Shown: positions 1 through 12,407 of the stretch, in pieces
Position numbering within the stretch: position 1 is the stretch's first letter
How the letters are laid out: each line of letters begins with the position of its first letter
Assembly: GCA_029204225.1 (NCBI GenBank)
Contig: CM055097.1
Span: 69,430,572-69,494,571, forward strand
Direction: 5' to 3'
DNA length: 64,000 bases
Source: Diphasiastrum complanatum
Taxonomy: Eukaryota; Streptophyta; Lycopodiopsida; Lycopodiales; Lycopodiaceae
Notes under the pieces: model-generated
The model's input: only the letters and a program-made list of their open reading frames with translations
What the model was told of the DNA's origin: nothing
Database searches by the model: none
Made by a program: the position numbers and the translations under genes

Positions 1-1043
1 ATATCCTTGCTACATGAAGGAGTTGGTGGTGGACACTTAGCCTCATAAAACACAGCTAGGAAGATCTTACTGGCTGAGTATTGGTGGCCTTCACTATTTA
101 AGGACACTCATAACTTTGTAAAGGCTTGTGATGTGTGCCAAAGAGCCAAAAGGATACAATTTTCAGATTATATGCCTTTAACCCCCATCTTATCTGAACA
201 AGCATTTTTCAAATGAGATATTGATCTTGTAGGACCAATCAGTCCCACCGCGCGATTCACACAGGCAAGATATATTATCGTGGCGACAGATTATTGCACG
301 AAGTGGGCAGAGGCTCGAGCGATAAAGAACGCCGATGCCAAAACCACTGTACGGTTCCTTTATGAGCAGATCACTGTACGATTTGGTTGCCCACTCGAAA
401 TCGTCAGCGACAAGGGTACACACTTTCTGAACACAGTAATTGAACACTTTCGTCGACCTTCCTAGTTGTTCATCACAAAAGTGTCCCATATTACCCAAGA
501 TGTAACAGGCAGGCAGTCCACGAATAAGGCTCTATGTGAAATCTCACGAAGATGATGGAAGCCAGTCGGTTGGATTGGGAGTTCAAATTACATGCCGCTT
601 TATGGGCGTGTCGAACAACACCCAAATAGGCCACTGGCACAAACCATTCCAACTCACATATGGACAAGAGGCCATGATGCTTGTAGAATTCTATGTTCCA
701 TCTTTACGGGTAGCCTACGATTTGAAACTAGACGAAAGTCAGATCCTTGCCCATAGGCTATTCCACCTCCATAAGCTTTGCGAAATGAGTCATTAGTGTG
801 CACGCACAGCAAGTGCACAAAAGACGTCAACAAGATTGGCATGACCGCCATATTAAGTTGAAGGAATTTAAAGAAGGAGATAGAGTCCTTCTCTATCAAA
901 CGAAAGTACATAAGGGCAAACTTAAGCTTACTAGCCAAGGTCCCTATATCATTGATCAGATCTTTACCTCAGGCTACGCTAAACTTAAAACCCTTGAAGG
1001 CATCCCTCTGGACACGGTAGTGAATGGGAGTAGATTACGGTGA
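1..1043 (+). pseudogene. Ty3/gypsy integrase and pol C-terminus (decayed)
   Basis: This is the end of a Ty3/gypsy pol polyprotein, whose integrase inserts the DNA copy into the nuclear genome. Frame 1 from about base 13 to 465 shows the HHCC zinc-binding region (HEG, GGH, then ACDVC) followed by the integrase core with VATDYCTKWAEA and VSDKGTHF, the first two acidic residues. A TAA interrupts the zinc region, and the frame is lost after about 465. Bases 536-796 carry PFQLTYGQEAM, and 798-1043 carry the C-terminal domain with HDRHIK and a GPYII motif, each in another frame. The upstream protease, reverse transcriptase and gag lie outside the window. The same element's 3' LTR starts at 2436. 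The family assignment is secure and the copy is not functional. Confidence 0.88.
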
Positions 1044-2435
1044 TATCATGATTCCTTAGACATGTACTGATTAATAGTGTGTTATGTGTGTGTGCCTGCA
1101 TGTCTGTAATTTCTGTCGTTTTGTGATAATGTTCATTTTTTTTAATTCAATTTCTACACCCTTTTCCGTTAAATTGCCTACATGTTTAACAATCAATACT
1201 TAGGATAGTTTAGGTCCTAATTCTCGCAAATCTACCTCACTTCTATCACTATTGTACAGGTTTCAGGTAACAGCATGCATGACTAGTGACAATCATATTT
1301 CCAAACAGTATTTATCTTCCGGGTTGAAGCTAGCATCACTTATTCTTGCAATCAATTGCAAGGAATTCATCTTTCTCTCAAAAAAAAAAAAAAAAAAAGA
1401 AGAAGAGACCACTCGCATAAGCTACCGGGCAGCATATTATCTATATTGTGGAGTCCCAAAACTAAGCAAAGTGCCTTATCAGACATGAAACCTAGCAGGT
1501 ACACTCAAAAAATTTACTTGGTCTCATTTACTGATTTTTCCAAGAAGCTAGCAGCGGCTCGTCCTTTTCTGGAGTGGCTACACTTTGACACGCAACTTTT
1601 CTCAGGTGTGCAACATGAATGCTTGGTGCGTGCGGCTTATTCTACATTTGATGACGAGCTCTAGACATTCAGGATCCCTAGATGCAATGATGAGGATCCA
1701 ATTCCTATATCACCACATAACCTAAACACTTGGGGTTCCCGAATGAAGGAGAGCCTATGCATGGCAGAGGGCAATATTTTGATAGGAATTACTTGACGCA
1801 TCTCTGTACGGAAGATGATGACACTTCCATCCACAACAATGACAGTTATGCTATCAAAATCATCTCGGATCCAGGACTTAGGGCAACGACGGACCTCCTT
1901 GCATTACTCATTGAGGTACAATCGTCAAGATTTGACAGGATTCCGAGCAGCACTTTATTCGCCCTATCATTTGGCTTGGAGGAACTTGTTACACACCACT
2001 TCATGTGGGCAGAAAAGATAAGTATCAAATTATGTGCAATGCTCAAGGATCATTGAGGCCTAATATCATTCCTTTCTACCTTAAATTGTTTATGGGATAG
2101 AGCTCTGCCACCAATATTTTTGGATCTAAATAAGCCCTAAGCATACCCATGGATCACATCAATGTGGCAAGGCTTTACTTCGGGCGGTGATCACCAACAA
2201 ACTTCACGTTGACATGGTTGAATCTTGGTACGTGTACGAATTTCTACAGAACATGCTTGGTTACTATCGGTTGCAACCATTTTTGGTCAAAATTTGATTC
2301 GAGAGAATGGAACCGATTGGTAGAGAAGTTCATAAAATCCGTGTGGCCATCAATGCAGAGCTGTGAGAAGACCAGACAAGACAACAGGCAGCGGCAATTG
2401 GCATGGGACCGCCAATCTTTTGATGGAGGGGATAA
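1044..2435 (+). other. 3' internal region of the gypsy element, no recognised domain
   Basis: This stretch lies between the end of pol and the 3' LTR. It has an A-run at 1380-1398 and short open frames (for example 1730-2056 and 2209-2445) that I cannot place in a family. The last 60 bases before 2436 (LAWDR, then a purine-rich tract GGAGGGGATAA) are also present, in reverse orientation, just inside the 3' LTR of the element at 33480-38298. The region therefore belongs to the transposon and not to a host gene. Confidence 0.55.
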
Positions 2436-3155
2436 TGTAGGCTGATATTCTAAGGAATATTCGAGCCATCTTGAAAAGGATACAGACTTAAGCCTAGAAC
2501 TGGATCAGTCAAGTTTAGGCCTTTGCGCCATGTTGTAACGACTTAAAGTTGTTTAATTCTAGGCCTAAGTCTAGAAGATCTTAAACTAGTCTGAATAATT
2601 CAACTTAAGTGATTTTGGTTGTTTATGGTCCATTGGGGTTTGTCCCATGGTACCAATATAATTAAGTTAAGCCTATGTGGTCTATTTGTCCTATAGTACC
2701 TTTTTGGAAGTGACCACCACTCCAAGTATATATAGGAGTGGAAGAGGCCATTTTGCCAGAAGAACCTCATTTGCATAATAGAGCTTTATCTTCTTTCATT
2801 GAGAGTTCTCCTCTGTGACAATTTCTAATTGTTACACTGTGTATTATAATTTCTACGAACCAAGTTAATTAGTTTTATTTTATTGTTGGACCTTTCACAA
2901 GTAGGCTAAGCCTTTGTGAAGTTGGGTTTTAGGTTAAGTCGTCATTTGAGATAGGTTAAGCCGTCATTTGGGTCAGTTCCTAAGTAGAGAAATGAGAGAA
3001 GAGCGGATATTGCCCTCAGAATACTCATCCTATGCTTGTACTATCTTCTTAGAGTCCATATATAAGCTAGCTGGGAAAGCCTTAGTGAGGGTTAGTTGGG
3101 AGAAGCCATAACTCGATCTAGTTAGAGCCATATCCGGTGTGAAGAGCTAATATAG
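2436..3155 (+). repeat. 3' LTR of the gypsy element (LTR family A)
   Basis: It starts with TGTAGGCTGATATTC directly after a polypurine tract. A TATATATAGGAG promoter-like motif lies near 2728. The whole stretch aligns by eye with the reverse complement of the two LTRs at 33480-34226 and 37554-38298. The right end is approximate because the terminal CA is not preserved; the last similarity is the GCCATATCCGGTGTG region near 3140. The 5' LTR is outside the window. Confidence 0.75.
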
Positions 3156-4452
3156 TTTCCCTTGAGTGCAGATTAAAGGAGTGCAAGTAATCAATAATGT
3201 CTTCCAAGTTCGATAGGAAAAAAAAAATTAGAAGCAAGGCCGGAGCAAATATGGTTATTCCAGATAAGGGTGTTATTCATGATGTAAACTGAATATCGAC
3301 TTGATGTTTTGGAGGGGTAAAGTCTGAGGTAAGGTTGACTAAAAGATGATCAGAGAGAGGAAAGGAGGGGATAGTAGTGTAGGAAATAACGGTAGTCCAG
3401 TTGCCTAGATTAGAAAGGCCGAATCTATTCAGTCTCGCAAAACCTCTTCAAGGATCTCCATTCACATCTCACACCACTCGTCCTATCTAGAATTGGCCTC
3501 AACGTAGTCTATAGATGGATTGAAAGGGATGTAATCATAACTTTAGGAGTAGTTTTTGTTATAGCAGCCACATCCCACTCCTACGATACACTACCAAGAC
3601 AAATGTTCAGATCTATATGAAAAAAATAACATCACATACTCTATGGTGGCAACCTAAAATTTTAAGGCCTGAACCCTGGTTGAGGGCTAAACCAGCATGC
3701 ATATGTTCTCATTAAAAACGTTCTACAAAGTCATGTGAACAATGCATGATTCATAAAAATTCTTACAAAGGCATGCAAACAATGTTTGATCCATAAGGTA
3801 AAAAAAATAGCAAATGTGGTGCTTTGATGATATATTATGCATGAATGAATAGAAGACAATTGGAAAGACAATGACCATTGAATGGAGCAGTGATTGCCAT
3901 TTAAAATTTACAAACATGCAAAGCCTACATGATAATACACGATTGGGCAAAGCCATACAAACCCTTAGCATGGCTAGTGCCAAGGGTTTGTTGGATTTGT
4001 CTTGGCAGTACAATGCAAAGTAATGCTTCTTGGTTTCCAAGGGGAGGCTCGAACTTGGGACCAAAGAAACTTTGGATGGCAAGCTAATCAAGTGAGTCTT
4101 GGGTAATGCAAAGTAATGGCTGAAGAAGCAACACAAAGCCATTCTATGGGTAGCCGCAACAACAAGGGCTAGTCTTTGTGTCTATTGCATTGCTTCTTGA
4201 TATAGGGTTGTGGTTAGATAGCGGGCCAAGGAGGTTTCCAAGTTTGTGATTCTTGACAAGGAGGTAGAGGATTGTCTGGAATTGCCACTGTAGTGCCACT
4301 TTGAGAAATGCATCAGTTTTTAGATTCTACAACAATGTCGTTGGTGTTGATGCAGGTGAAAGAACGACTATTCAGGTTGGTGGATCTGTCATGGTGGATG
4401 TGGCTTTACTAGACTTTACACACAAGAGAATAGTACCCACAGCTTGATGAAT
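3156..4452. other. No recognised gene
   Basis: Low-GC sequence lies between the gypsy LTR and the copia element. A 139-codon minus-strand open frame (3723-4142) has no motif I recognise and no supporting codon pattern. The right edge carries the GTTAC target site of the copia insertion. Confidence 0.5.
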
Positions 4453-4457
4453 GTTAC

Positions 4458-4809
4458 TGTTGGTGTCCATGTCACATGACACCAACGGTCACTGCTAACC
4501 GTTATCAATCACATGGCCCTAAGCCACGAATGTATCTAGAATACATAGGATAAGTAAAGGTTTTCTTGGCATGCTTGATGCCACATTAGATAGGTGTGAA
4601 TATGATGGACATCATATTGCACATTATATAGAAACTTGGCATGACACTAGCATGCTAATATATGTACATGCTTTGTGAGGCTATGATCACGCTTTTGGTA
4701 ATCATGTTATCACTTTTGTATGTGTGTGTGATTTTGCTTTATGACTATCAATTCTTCATAGATTCTGCATTTTATATTGTCATCTTCCTCGTTGTGATTC
4801 ATACTAACA
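4458..4809 (+). repeat. 5' LTR of copia element
   Basis: It begins TGTTGGTGTCC and ends ACTAACA. Within the LTR a short inverted repeat (TTGGTGTCATG-like arms) surrounds CCATGTCACATGACACC. The next bases, TGGTTATGGG, occupy the primer-binding position but are a poor match to the usual initiator tRNA-Met site. Confidence 0.9.
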
Positions 4810-5840
4810 ATGGTTATGGGCCCACGTACGTCCAGGATCACATACTATCTTGGATCGAGCAGTATCATAGTAGTATCAATTGTTGATTCTACCTTTTGTT
4901 GTCACGAGTGAACTCGTGCATTCGGTCAATCTGCTAGAGTTTATCACTCGGAGGCTCATATAGGAAGAGAGTAGGTGGAAGGTCAATCCAACACATGACA
5001 AAATGGCACTCTTGAGTGGTTTCAAGAAGATGGAGGTCAAGGACCAAAAATCCCATACAGAAGGAGGGCAATCGAGTCAGCAAGGGAAGGACTTCAAGAA
5101 GATAGCATGGCCAGAGAAATCTGACAAGAAATGTTACTACTGTGATCAGCCAGGGCACTTCACTCATGAATGCAACAAAAAGAAAGCTGACATGCAGAGG
5201 AGGAGTCCATATCAGGCCAACTTAGCTGATGAAGTGCAGGAGATCACTGATGCATTTGCTATGATGGCTAACGAGAGTTGGAACTCCCTAGAACTATATG
5301 ACACCTAGTTAGATGACTTATCGTCTGATTCTAATGAGATGATTGACGTAGTGCTGAAAGCCAAGAGACAGATCGTTGATGCAGACCTGTATTGGTATCT
5401 TGATTCTGTAGCTACATCCCATATGACAAAAAATCATGATACCTTCATCACTTACCAGATGCTCAGTAGTAAGGAGATCATGATGGGGGGTAAAGGTGTA
5501 ATTGATGCGATAGGAAGAGACTCGGTTCGCATATGTCTTGGGCAAGATAGGAGTGTAAACCTGCGTGATGTCTTGCATATTCCCAATTTAGCCAAGAATC
5601 TGCTGTCGGTAGCCAGACTCACAGACACTGGATATCATGTGATGTTCAAAAAAGAAGACTGTAGCATCCAGATGGATGACAGACCAATCGAGATTGGGTT
5701 CAGGATAGGAGGTTTGTATCAGCTACAAGGAGGAGCTGACAAAAGATCCATGGCATGTCTGACAGTGAACTCCAACAACTCAACAATCTTTGGCATAGGC
5801 AGATGGGGAATCTTGGATGCAAGAGTCTCTAGACCTTAGC
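4810..5840 (+). pseudogene. Copia gag remnant and protease
   Basis: Only the C-terminal part of gag remains. The zinc knuckle CYYCDQPGHFTHEC (CX2CX4HX4C) is at 5132-5173, just 320 bp after the LTR, whereas copia gag normally has several hundred bases before this motif. Most of gag has therefore been deleted. The protease follows at 5339-5839 with WYLDSVATSHMT. The catalytic aspartate is present, but the usual DSGA has become DSVA. The copia-typical DVLHIPNLAKNLLS segment follows. Confidence 0.88.
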
Positions 5841-7000
5841 GAGTGATGAGATGCTGAGGGGGTTTGATTATGATGTTAAGGAGGGGATTGACAAATGTGA
5901 TGTGTGTATTTTTGGAAAGTAGCATAGGGAATGCTTTCCAGAGATACACCCATCAAGATTCACATAAGTGCTTGAACTAGTCCACGCGGACATATGTGGA
6001 CCAATGGAGGTGCCATCTATTGGAGGATCTAGGTACTTCATTACATACACAAACAACTACACAAGGAGAACTCGGATTTGGATGTTGAAGCAGAAATCTC
6101 AGGTGCTTAAAAGTTTCAAGACATTCAAGAGCATAGTTGAGAGTGAAAATAATAAGAAGGTCAAGAAGCTCAGAAGTGACAATGGGGGAGAATTCAAGAA
6201 TAAAGAATTTGATGAATTCTGTCTGAAGAATGGTATCTTGAGAGAATTTCCTATCCCATACACTCTTGAGTAGAATGGTTTGGTGGAAGAAAAAATAGAA
6301 CGCTGATGGAAATGACTCATTGTATGTTACAGGAGAATGATCTACAGGCTGTTGCGACTGTATGTCACATAATCAACAGATCTCCAACAAAAGTCTTGGT
6401 AGGAAAAATCCCATCATGAGATGTGGTATGGACATAAGCCAAGAGTAGATCACTTTAGGGTCTTTGGCTGCATTGCATACGTAGATATTCCCAAAGAAAG
6501 GTAGAAGAAACTTGATTCCAAATCCAACAAATGCTTGTTTGTAGGATATCCGGAAGGAACTAAAGGATATAAGCTTTTTGACCCTATTACAAAAAAGTTC
6601 ATCAATGCTAGGGATGTTGTATTTGATGAAGATCCCACAGTGGTAGTAAAACCCATTTTCAATTCTGATTCAGATCATGGACTCAAGGGGGGCATGGTGT
6701 TTCCTATAGAGGTTGTTAGCATTTCAAACTCCAATACATCCCAAGAGAATGTATCCTCGGAGGATCATGCCCATGATGAGAGCAATGAAGGTCAAACATC
6801 TAAGGGGGAGGAATTTTTTGATGCAGAAGAGAACGAAGAACCTGATTGTAGTGAGAGGAAACCAAGGCTCAAAATCAAGTTCAATTGGGAGAGACTGGAG
6901 GCAATTGTTGAGGCAAGATCAAATAGGACAAAGAGAGCTCCACAAAGATTCGATGAGATGATGTTCATGACAAGAACCTGATGAAAATCTAGGGTATTAT
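5841..7000 (+). pseudogene. Copia integrase (decayed)
   Basis: The integrase core is readable at 5968-6273 with HADICGPM (first Asp) and RSDNGGEF (second Asp). The third acidic residue lies in NGLVEEKIE just after a TAG at the expected Gln before NG. The C-terminal part (6535-6981) has the copia SNKCLFVGYPEG-type segment followed by an acidic linker to the reverse transcriptase. In-frame TAG codons and a frameshift near 6300 disable it. Confidence 0.88.
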
Positions 7001-8450
7001 CGGGAGGCTTGAGAGAGGGGAGACTGGAATGAGTGGCTCCATGCAATGACAGAAGAAATGGAGTCAATTAAGAAGAATGATGCATGGAATCTGGTACACC
7101 TACCAAAACGAAGGAGAGCCATTGGCTGCAAATGGATTTACAAATTAAAATATGATGCAAAGGGCAATGTGGAGAGATACAAGACACAGATAGTAGCCAA
7201 AGGTTGCTCGCAGACAGAAGGCATGGACTTTGACGAAACATTTGCCCCAGACACAAGAATCGGATTGATTAGGATAATCCTGGCATGGGCAACTGCTAAT
7301 GACATGGAGATTCATTAGCTTGACGTCAAAATTACATTCCTAAACGGGACACCAAGTCAAGAAATGGTCTTCAAGCTCAACAAGGCCTTGTATGGATTAA
7401 AGCAATCATCCAAACTCTGGTATGAGTGAATCAAAATGTACCTTCATGAGTAAAATTGCCAGAAATGCAACTCAAATCAGAGCATATTTATCAGGAGATC
7501 TCATTTAGAAATCATTATCATAGTACTTTATGTGGATGACATGATCCTGATTGGCAACAACATTTCAAGGCTAGAGTCCTATAAGATGGGATTGAAGACT
7601 GAGTTTCAAATCAAGGATATGGGGCAGCTGCATTATTGTCTAGGAAGAGACAGAATCAAAAAATCTATCCACCTAAGGCTTGAAAGGTACATCATCAATA
7701 TGCTCAAGATATTTGGGATGGAAAATTGCAATCCCATTGGGACCCCACAAGAGCAAGGAATAAAATTGAGCAAAGAGATGTCACCACAAACAAAGTCTAA
7801 CAAAGCATAAATGAACCGATATCCATATAGAAGCCTAGTGGGATCATTGATGTAAGCTATGGTATGCACGAGGCCATATATAGCCACGACAATTGGATCG
7901 CTCAGCATGTATCTAGAAGACCCAGACATCGATCATTGCAAAAGAGTTCTGAGGTACTTAAAGGGAACCATTGGACTTGGCTTGGAATACAGATTTCCTT
8001 TTGAAAGCATTGAGAAATCTGTTGACTCTAACTGGGCAGGTGACACAGATGACAGGAAATCCACCTGTGGGTTCGTCTTCATGATGGGCGGAGGAGCTGT
8101 AAGTTGGGCAAGCAATTTGTGGCTCTCTCCTCAACTAAAGCAAAACTGATGGGAATATGTCATAGTGCTAGAGAGTATGTTTGAATCAAGAGTTTATGTC
8201 ACAAGATAGGCATCTCAACAAAGGGAATGAAGATCTTCAATGACAACCAGGGCAATGCAGGAATGGAGGCTTGCACAATCGAAGCAAACACATTGACATC
8301 CAGCACCACTTTGTCAAGGATTTGGTACAAAGTCAGAAGGTGGTACTGGAGTTTTGTCCCACCAAAGTGATGACTGCAGATAATGACCAAAACTCTATCA
8401 AAGAAAAGGTTTGTATGCTTAAGGAATGCATGCCATGGGATTGAAGAGCA
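7001..8450 (+). pseudogene. Copia reverse transcriptase and RNase H (decayed)
   Basis: The RT motifs CKWIYKLKYDA, KGCSQTEGMDF, ALYGLKQSS and the catalytic YVDDMILIGNN (near 7530) are all readable. A short deletion removes the segment that normally lies between FLNG and KLNKALYGLKQ (near 7340-7380). RNase H at about 7859-8149 carries DSNWAGD and STCGFV, and the end of pol runs to about 8440. Several TAG/TGA stops interrupt it. Confidence 0.9.
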
Positions 8451-8485
8451 TCATTAGACAGGCTGGTTAGCATTGAGATGGAGAT

Positions 8486-8830
8486 TGTTGGTGTCCATGT
8501 CACATGACACCAACGGTCACTGCTAACTGTTATCAGTCACATGGCCATGAGCCACGAATGTATCTAGAACACATAGGATAAATAAAGGTTTTCTTGGCAT
8601 GCTTGATGCCATGTTAGATAGGTGTGAATACGATGGACATCATATAGAATCTTGGCATGACACTAGCATGCTGATATATGTACATGCTTCGTGAGGCTAT
8701 GATCACGCTTTTGGTAATCGTGTTATTGCTTTTGTATCTGTGTGTGATTTTGCTTTATGATTGATCAATTGAGTGTCCGTAGATTCTGCATTTTATATTG
8801 TCATCTTCCTTGCTATGATTCATACTAAAA
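8486..8830 (+). repeat. 3' LTR of copia element
   Basis: It matches the 5' LTR along its length, except for a small deletion near 8647 and point changes. The terminal CA has become AA. It is followed directly by the second GTTAC. Confidence 0.9.
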
Positions 8831-8835
8831 GTTAC

Positions 8836-9671
8836 AGTACCACTGCTTCTTCATCTTCATCTTCATCTTCATCAGTAGTAGTTTGTGAATTGAGCGAAGT
8901 GAAGAGAGTCCATGTGTTGAGAGGTGATGGCAGATGGAAGGTGAAAGATATTTTCTAAGCTTTCACTAAATTTGTTATTGGAAAAGTTTTTCTCGAGACT
9001 GTTTTTATGTTTTGTTGCTAAACTCACTTACACAATTACTTCACAATTTCATTGCTAGCCATGGACTACAAATACTTTTCAAAGAGGCAATAACCTTATA
9101 CAATTTCCAACTTGACCATATATAGACAAATTCCAACAATCATGAATGTCCATCTAGTTCAACTTATGCATATTGGTTTGATCACTCATGAACTCGTTGC
9201 TCAATGAAATCACATTTCAGCAATCACCTATAAATTAATGACTAACCCAACATAGACGAATTCTTTTCTCAAGCTCTGTGTACAGTATAAAACATTACTA
9301 ATCAACAAAATAAGGATGTAAATTTCAAATTTTTTACATCTTCTCAAACAAAATCAACCACAACCATCTTAACATGGATTATGTTGTCCAATACAACAAA
9401 ATTATAATTATCAACAAATCTTATCAATTTGTTATAACTTTAAAATGTCTATTCAAATCTTACAACAAATTAATATCAAATTTTTAATTTTACAATACAA
9501 ACTTATGAAGATCATGAATATATTTCAAAATCAAAACATAAATTCGTTGCACATAATGATTTTTCAGGCATTTTTAAATTTTATTTTCAACTTATTATTC
9601 TCAAATATGTCGCAATTCCCTTTCCACAATGCTGAATTCTCATAAAGTAGAAATACAATATTATGACATGA
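8836..9671. other. AT-rich sequence with a short (TCTTCA)n tract
   Basis: A (TCTTCA)-type hexanucleotide run sits at about 8846-8875. The rest is AT-rich, and I see no coding or RNA signature. Confidence 0.5.
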
Positions 9672-9715
9672 AGAGGCCTTTGTGGTATAATACCACATAG
9701 TTCTTGTTTTAATAT
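9672..9715 (+). repeat. Palindromic repeat terminus (copy 1)
   Basis: AGGCCTTTGTGGTATAATAC and the bases after it form the palindrome GTGGTATAATACCAC. The same block, including a downstream TTCTTGTTTTA, is present on the opposite strand at about 58535-58576. It looks like the end of a MITE or a similar dispersed element. Confidence 0.4.
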
Positions 9716-9739
9716 TAATTAGAGTGGGATTAGGGCTTG

Positions 9740-10140
9740 TACCTGAATACTTTTCAAGCAGACGTGACTATGCTCATGAGTCACTTAGGATCACATAGGA
9801 TGCTACTGGTAGAAGAACTTTGGATACAAATCACAACTGCAAATTTGCATGATCAGCTGGTGTTACACTGGTCCTATTTTCTTGTTAAGTTTCACCCTCA
9901 AGTTGTTCTTGCAACCACACAACATTTTCATGAAATTTCCTTGTGAGGAGTCATGTGCTTTTGAAGCACCAAAGTCAATGTACCAACTACCATAAGTGGT
10001 TTGTGTAGCCAATGCAACAACGAAAAGCTCAATCTGATATATGTCATCATGCTCTTTCTTTGCAACTTCATCGACATAGTCCCCAAATTACTTTCCTTGA
10101 TCAAATTACTTCTTCTTGCACTCAAAAGTATTACATCCTA
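9740..10140 (-). pseudogene. Copia protease fragment
   Basis: Read on the minus strand, GSWYIDFGAS is followed in the next frame by KHMTPHKEIS. This is the copia retropepsin active-site region, with DSGAS changed to DFGAS and one frameshift. No zinc knuckle or LTR is visible nearby, so it is an isolated scrap. Confidence 0.55.
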
Positions 10141-10149
10141 AAAAATGTT

Positions 10150-10408
10150 ATTTTGGTATGCCGGAGTGAATTCTTCTAGGCCACGATCGAAGTTGATAAA
10201 GACAAAGTGGAGATATTCAAAACTTGAAAGAACCAACTAACTTACGAGAATTCCGTGGATTTCTCGGACACGTTGTATATTATAGGAAGTTTATTCAAGA
10301 TCATGCATCTCGAACATCGCCACTGACACAACTACTGAAGAAAGACATCGAATACGAATGGTCTACTTAACGACAATGACCATTCAACTTATTGAAGTAG
10401 AAACTCAT
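10150..10408 (+). pseudogene. Ty3/gypsy reverse transcriptase-RNase H fragment
   Basis: The plus strand reads through the RT/RNase H junction typical of Ty3/gypsy, with LRELRGFLGHVVYYRKFI, then SPLTQLLKKD, PILRPSDW and a TFHIYG segment that spans the start of the tandem duplication at 10409. Its orientation is opposite to the adjacent copia scrap. Both ends are truncated. Confidence 0.7.
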
Positions 10409-10698
10409 TAACGTCCCAATTCTAAGACCCTCTGATTGGGTAAGAACCTTTCATATTTATGGATGTCTCTTCATTCGCCAAAGATTTTGGCATGTTTAAA
10501 TTTGTACTCCTAGACTAAGAAGAGTGTATTTTTTTAGCCAAATGGACATTTTCTAACGTCCCAATTCTAAGACCCTCTGATTGGGTAAGAACCTTTCATA
10601 TTTATGGATGTCTCTTCATTCGCCAAAGATTTTGGCATGTTTAAATTTGTACTCCTAGACTAAGAAGAGTGTATTTTTTTAGCCAAATGGACATTTTC
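10409..10698 (+). repeat. Exact 145-bp tandem duplication
   Basis: Units 10409-10553 and 10554-10698 each start TAACGTCCCAATTC and end GGACATTTTC, and I find no difference between them. The first bases still encode the gypsy RNase H segment. Because surrounding element DNA is heavily mutated, identity implies a very recent duplication or an assembly duplication. Confidence 0.9.
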
Positions 10699-10838
10699 CT
10701 AAGAAATTAAGTATATGAATGTTTTCAAAAAGATGGTGGCTCAACCAACTTGAGTGAAATTAGACAAGGTAGCACAAGTGAGTAGTAGAAAGTCAATTTC
10801 TGGAGAATATTGCCCACTTTAAGAATTGAGAGACAATG

Positions 10839-11210
10839 TATCATATGTAAATGTGTTGTATGTCCAAATTCTTGGCACTATAATGATACAAAATATGCAC
10901 ACATTTATGTGTGGATCATAGTGTTAAGATTATTTAAGTGATGATTTGTTTAGTGTGTACAAACGAATATTATAATTGTCAAGCAAGTAAGTTGGAATAA
11001 AGTAGAAGGATTATACCATATATCATATGTACATGTGTTGTATGTCCAAAGTCTTGTCACTACAATGGTACAAAATATGTACCCATTCTTGTGGATCATA
11101 TCATCAAGATTTTTATTTTATGGATGACTTTTTTAGTGTGTGAAACCAATTTTGATAATTTTCAAGCAAGTAACTTGGAATAAAGAGGGGAAATTATATC
11201 GTATATTTTT
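10839..11210 (+). repeat. Two diverged copies of a 182-bp unit
   Basis: TATCATATGT.AATGTGTTGTATGTCC begins at 10839 and again at 11021. The copies then share GTACAAAATATG, GTGGATCAT and TCAAGCAAGTAA with many substitutions. This is an old tandem duplication in non-coding sequence. Confidence 0.75.
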
Positions 11211-11740
11211 GCTCTAAGCATTCAAGTTTCAACATTCATAATGTGCAATCTTATTCCTAGACCTACAAAAGCAAATCAATTTACTTTTCTAGGCTGCAAC
11301 AACTTATTAAAGACAAAATTCTTTTGCTTTTTGTGATGCTATCGATGTGCTAACAATCCAAGAAAGGAAAGATATATTTTTTTGTGCTGTTGGCACTCCA
11401 ATCATCATTGAAGAATGTGCCACATGCCTTGAGAAGTAACTTGTTTTTTTTTTTTTTGCTTTTTTTCCTATGTTAAATTATTGTGAGCCAAAAAAGTTTG
11501 TGATTTGGAATTTGTTTTTAATGCATGGATATAATAATGTAGGAGTACATCATAGTTATATTACCTTCAAATTCATTGGGACGGTTCAGATAAAGGTTTT
11601 GATTCCAAGATATGTAAGGTTTACTAGAGTCTATTCTCCAATCATGGGCTCCAATGCTTATAATGTGTATACTAAAAAAAAAGGATGGAAAATTTAAGCC
11701 CAATGTCAATATAAGTGATAGCCTAGTGACAACACACTTC
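11211..11740. other. No recognised gene
   Basis: AT-rich sequence with T-runs at 11446 and 11461. Short open frames on both strands show no motif. Confidence 0.45.
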
Positions 11741-12212
11741 TAGATACATACACATACACATATACATAGACATAAACACAAATCCACACACACATTCGCC
11801 CACCATCGACACGCAGTCTTTACTAGTCTATATATATATATAAAGATATTTTAGAGAGAGAATGTAAGGGTGCTACTAGCCCACCCTACTCTCCCTATGT
11901 CACACCTAGACCCTACTCTTTGACTATCCACACATACAAGCCTATGTTTTTTACTACACATACGCATGCACAAGCACACACATACACATACATATACACA
12001 TACACATATACACATATACGTATAGATACATACACACACACATATGTATACATGTACACATACACATATACATACACATACACACACACATAAATACACA
12101 TACATATATTGATACACATACATACACATACACACATACACATACAAATGATACACATACACATACACAAACATATACACATATACATACACAAACATAT
12201 ACACATACACCT
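11741..12212. repeat. (ACACAT)n-type microsatellite region
   Basis: Long irregular runs of ACATACACAT and TATACACA. The open frames of the kind VYVYMFVYVCVC on the minus strand are artefacts of this repeat. Confidence 0.9.
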
Positions 12213-12407
12213 GTATGTCATGGAAGTATCGAAAAACTTAAAAAGCACAACCCAAATGTACCTTGTATGAATTTGGAGTTGGACTCATGTTACTCTTTGA
12301 AAATTAAACCACTTTCATCCAAATGGGGTGTGTATCCATAGAGTTGTTGACTGCCACCAAAAAGCTCCAGGCTCAAATCCCGATCACTTTGTTATGACAT
12401 CTAAAAA

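Larger units (their letters stand above)
4453..8835 (+). mobile_element. Complete Ty1/copia element with 5-bp target duplication
   Basis: The element has two LTRs (4458-4809 and 8486-8830) flanked by the direct repeat GTTAC at 4453-4457 and 8831-8835. The internal order is gag, protease, integrase, reverse transcriptase, RNase H, which defines Ty1/copia. A purine tract (GAGATGGAGAT) precedes the 3' LTR. The LTRs differ by scattered substitutions and a small deletion, so the insertion is not recent. Every domain carries stops or frameshifts, so the copy is dead. Confidence 0.93.

Noticed and set aside
11851-12248. Minus frames rich in Val, Tyr and Cys
   Set aside because: They arise from the ACACAT-type repeat.
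12375-12400. GGCTCAAATCCCGATCAC as a possible tRNA or SINE B box
   Set aside because: No A box at the right distance, no cloverleaf and no SINE tail.
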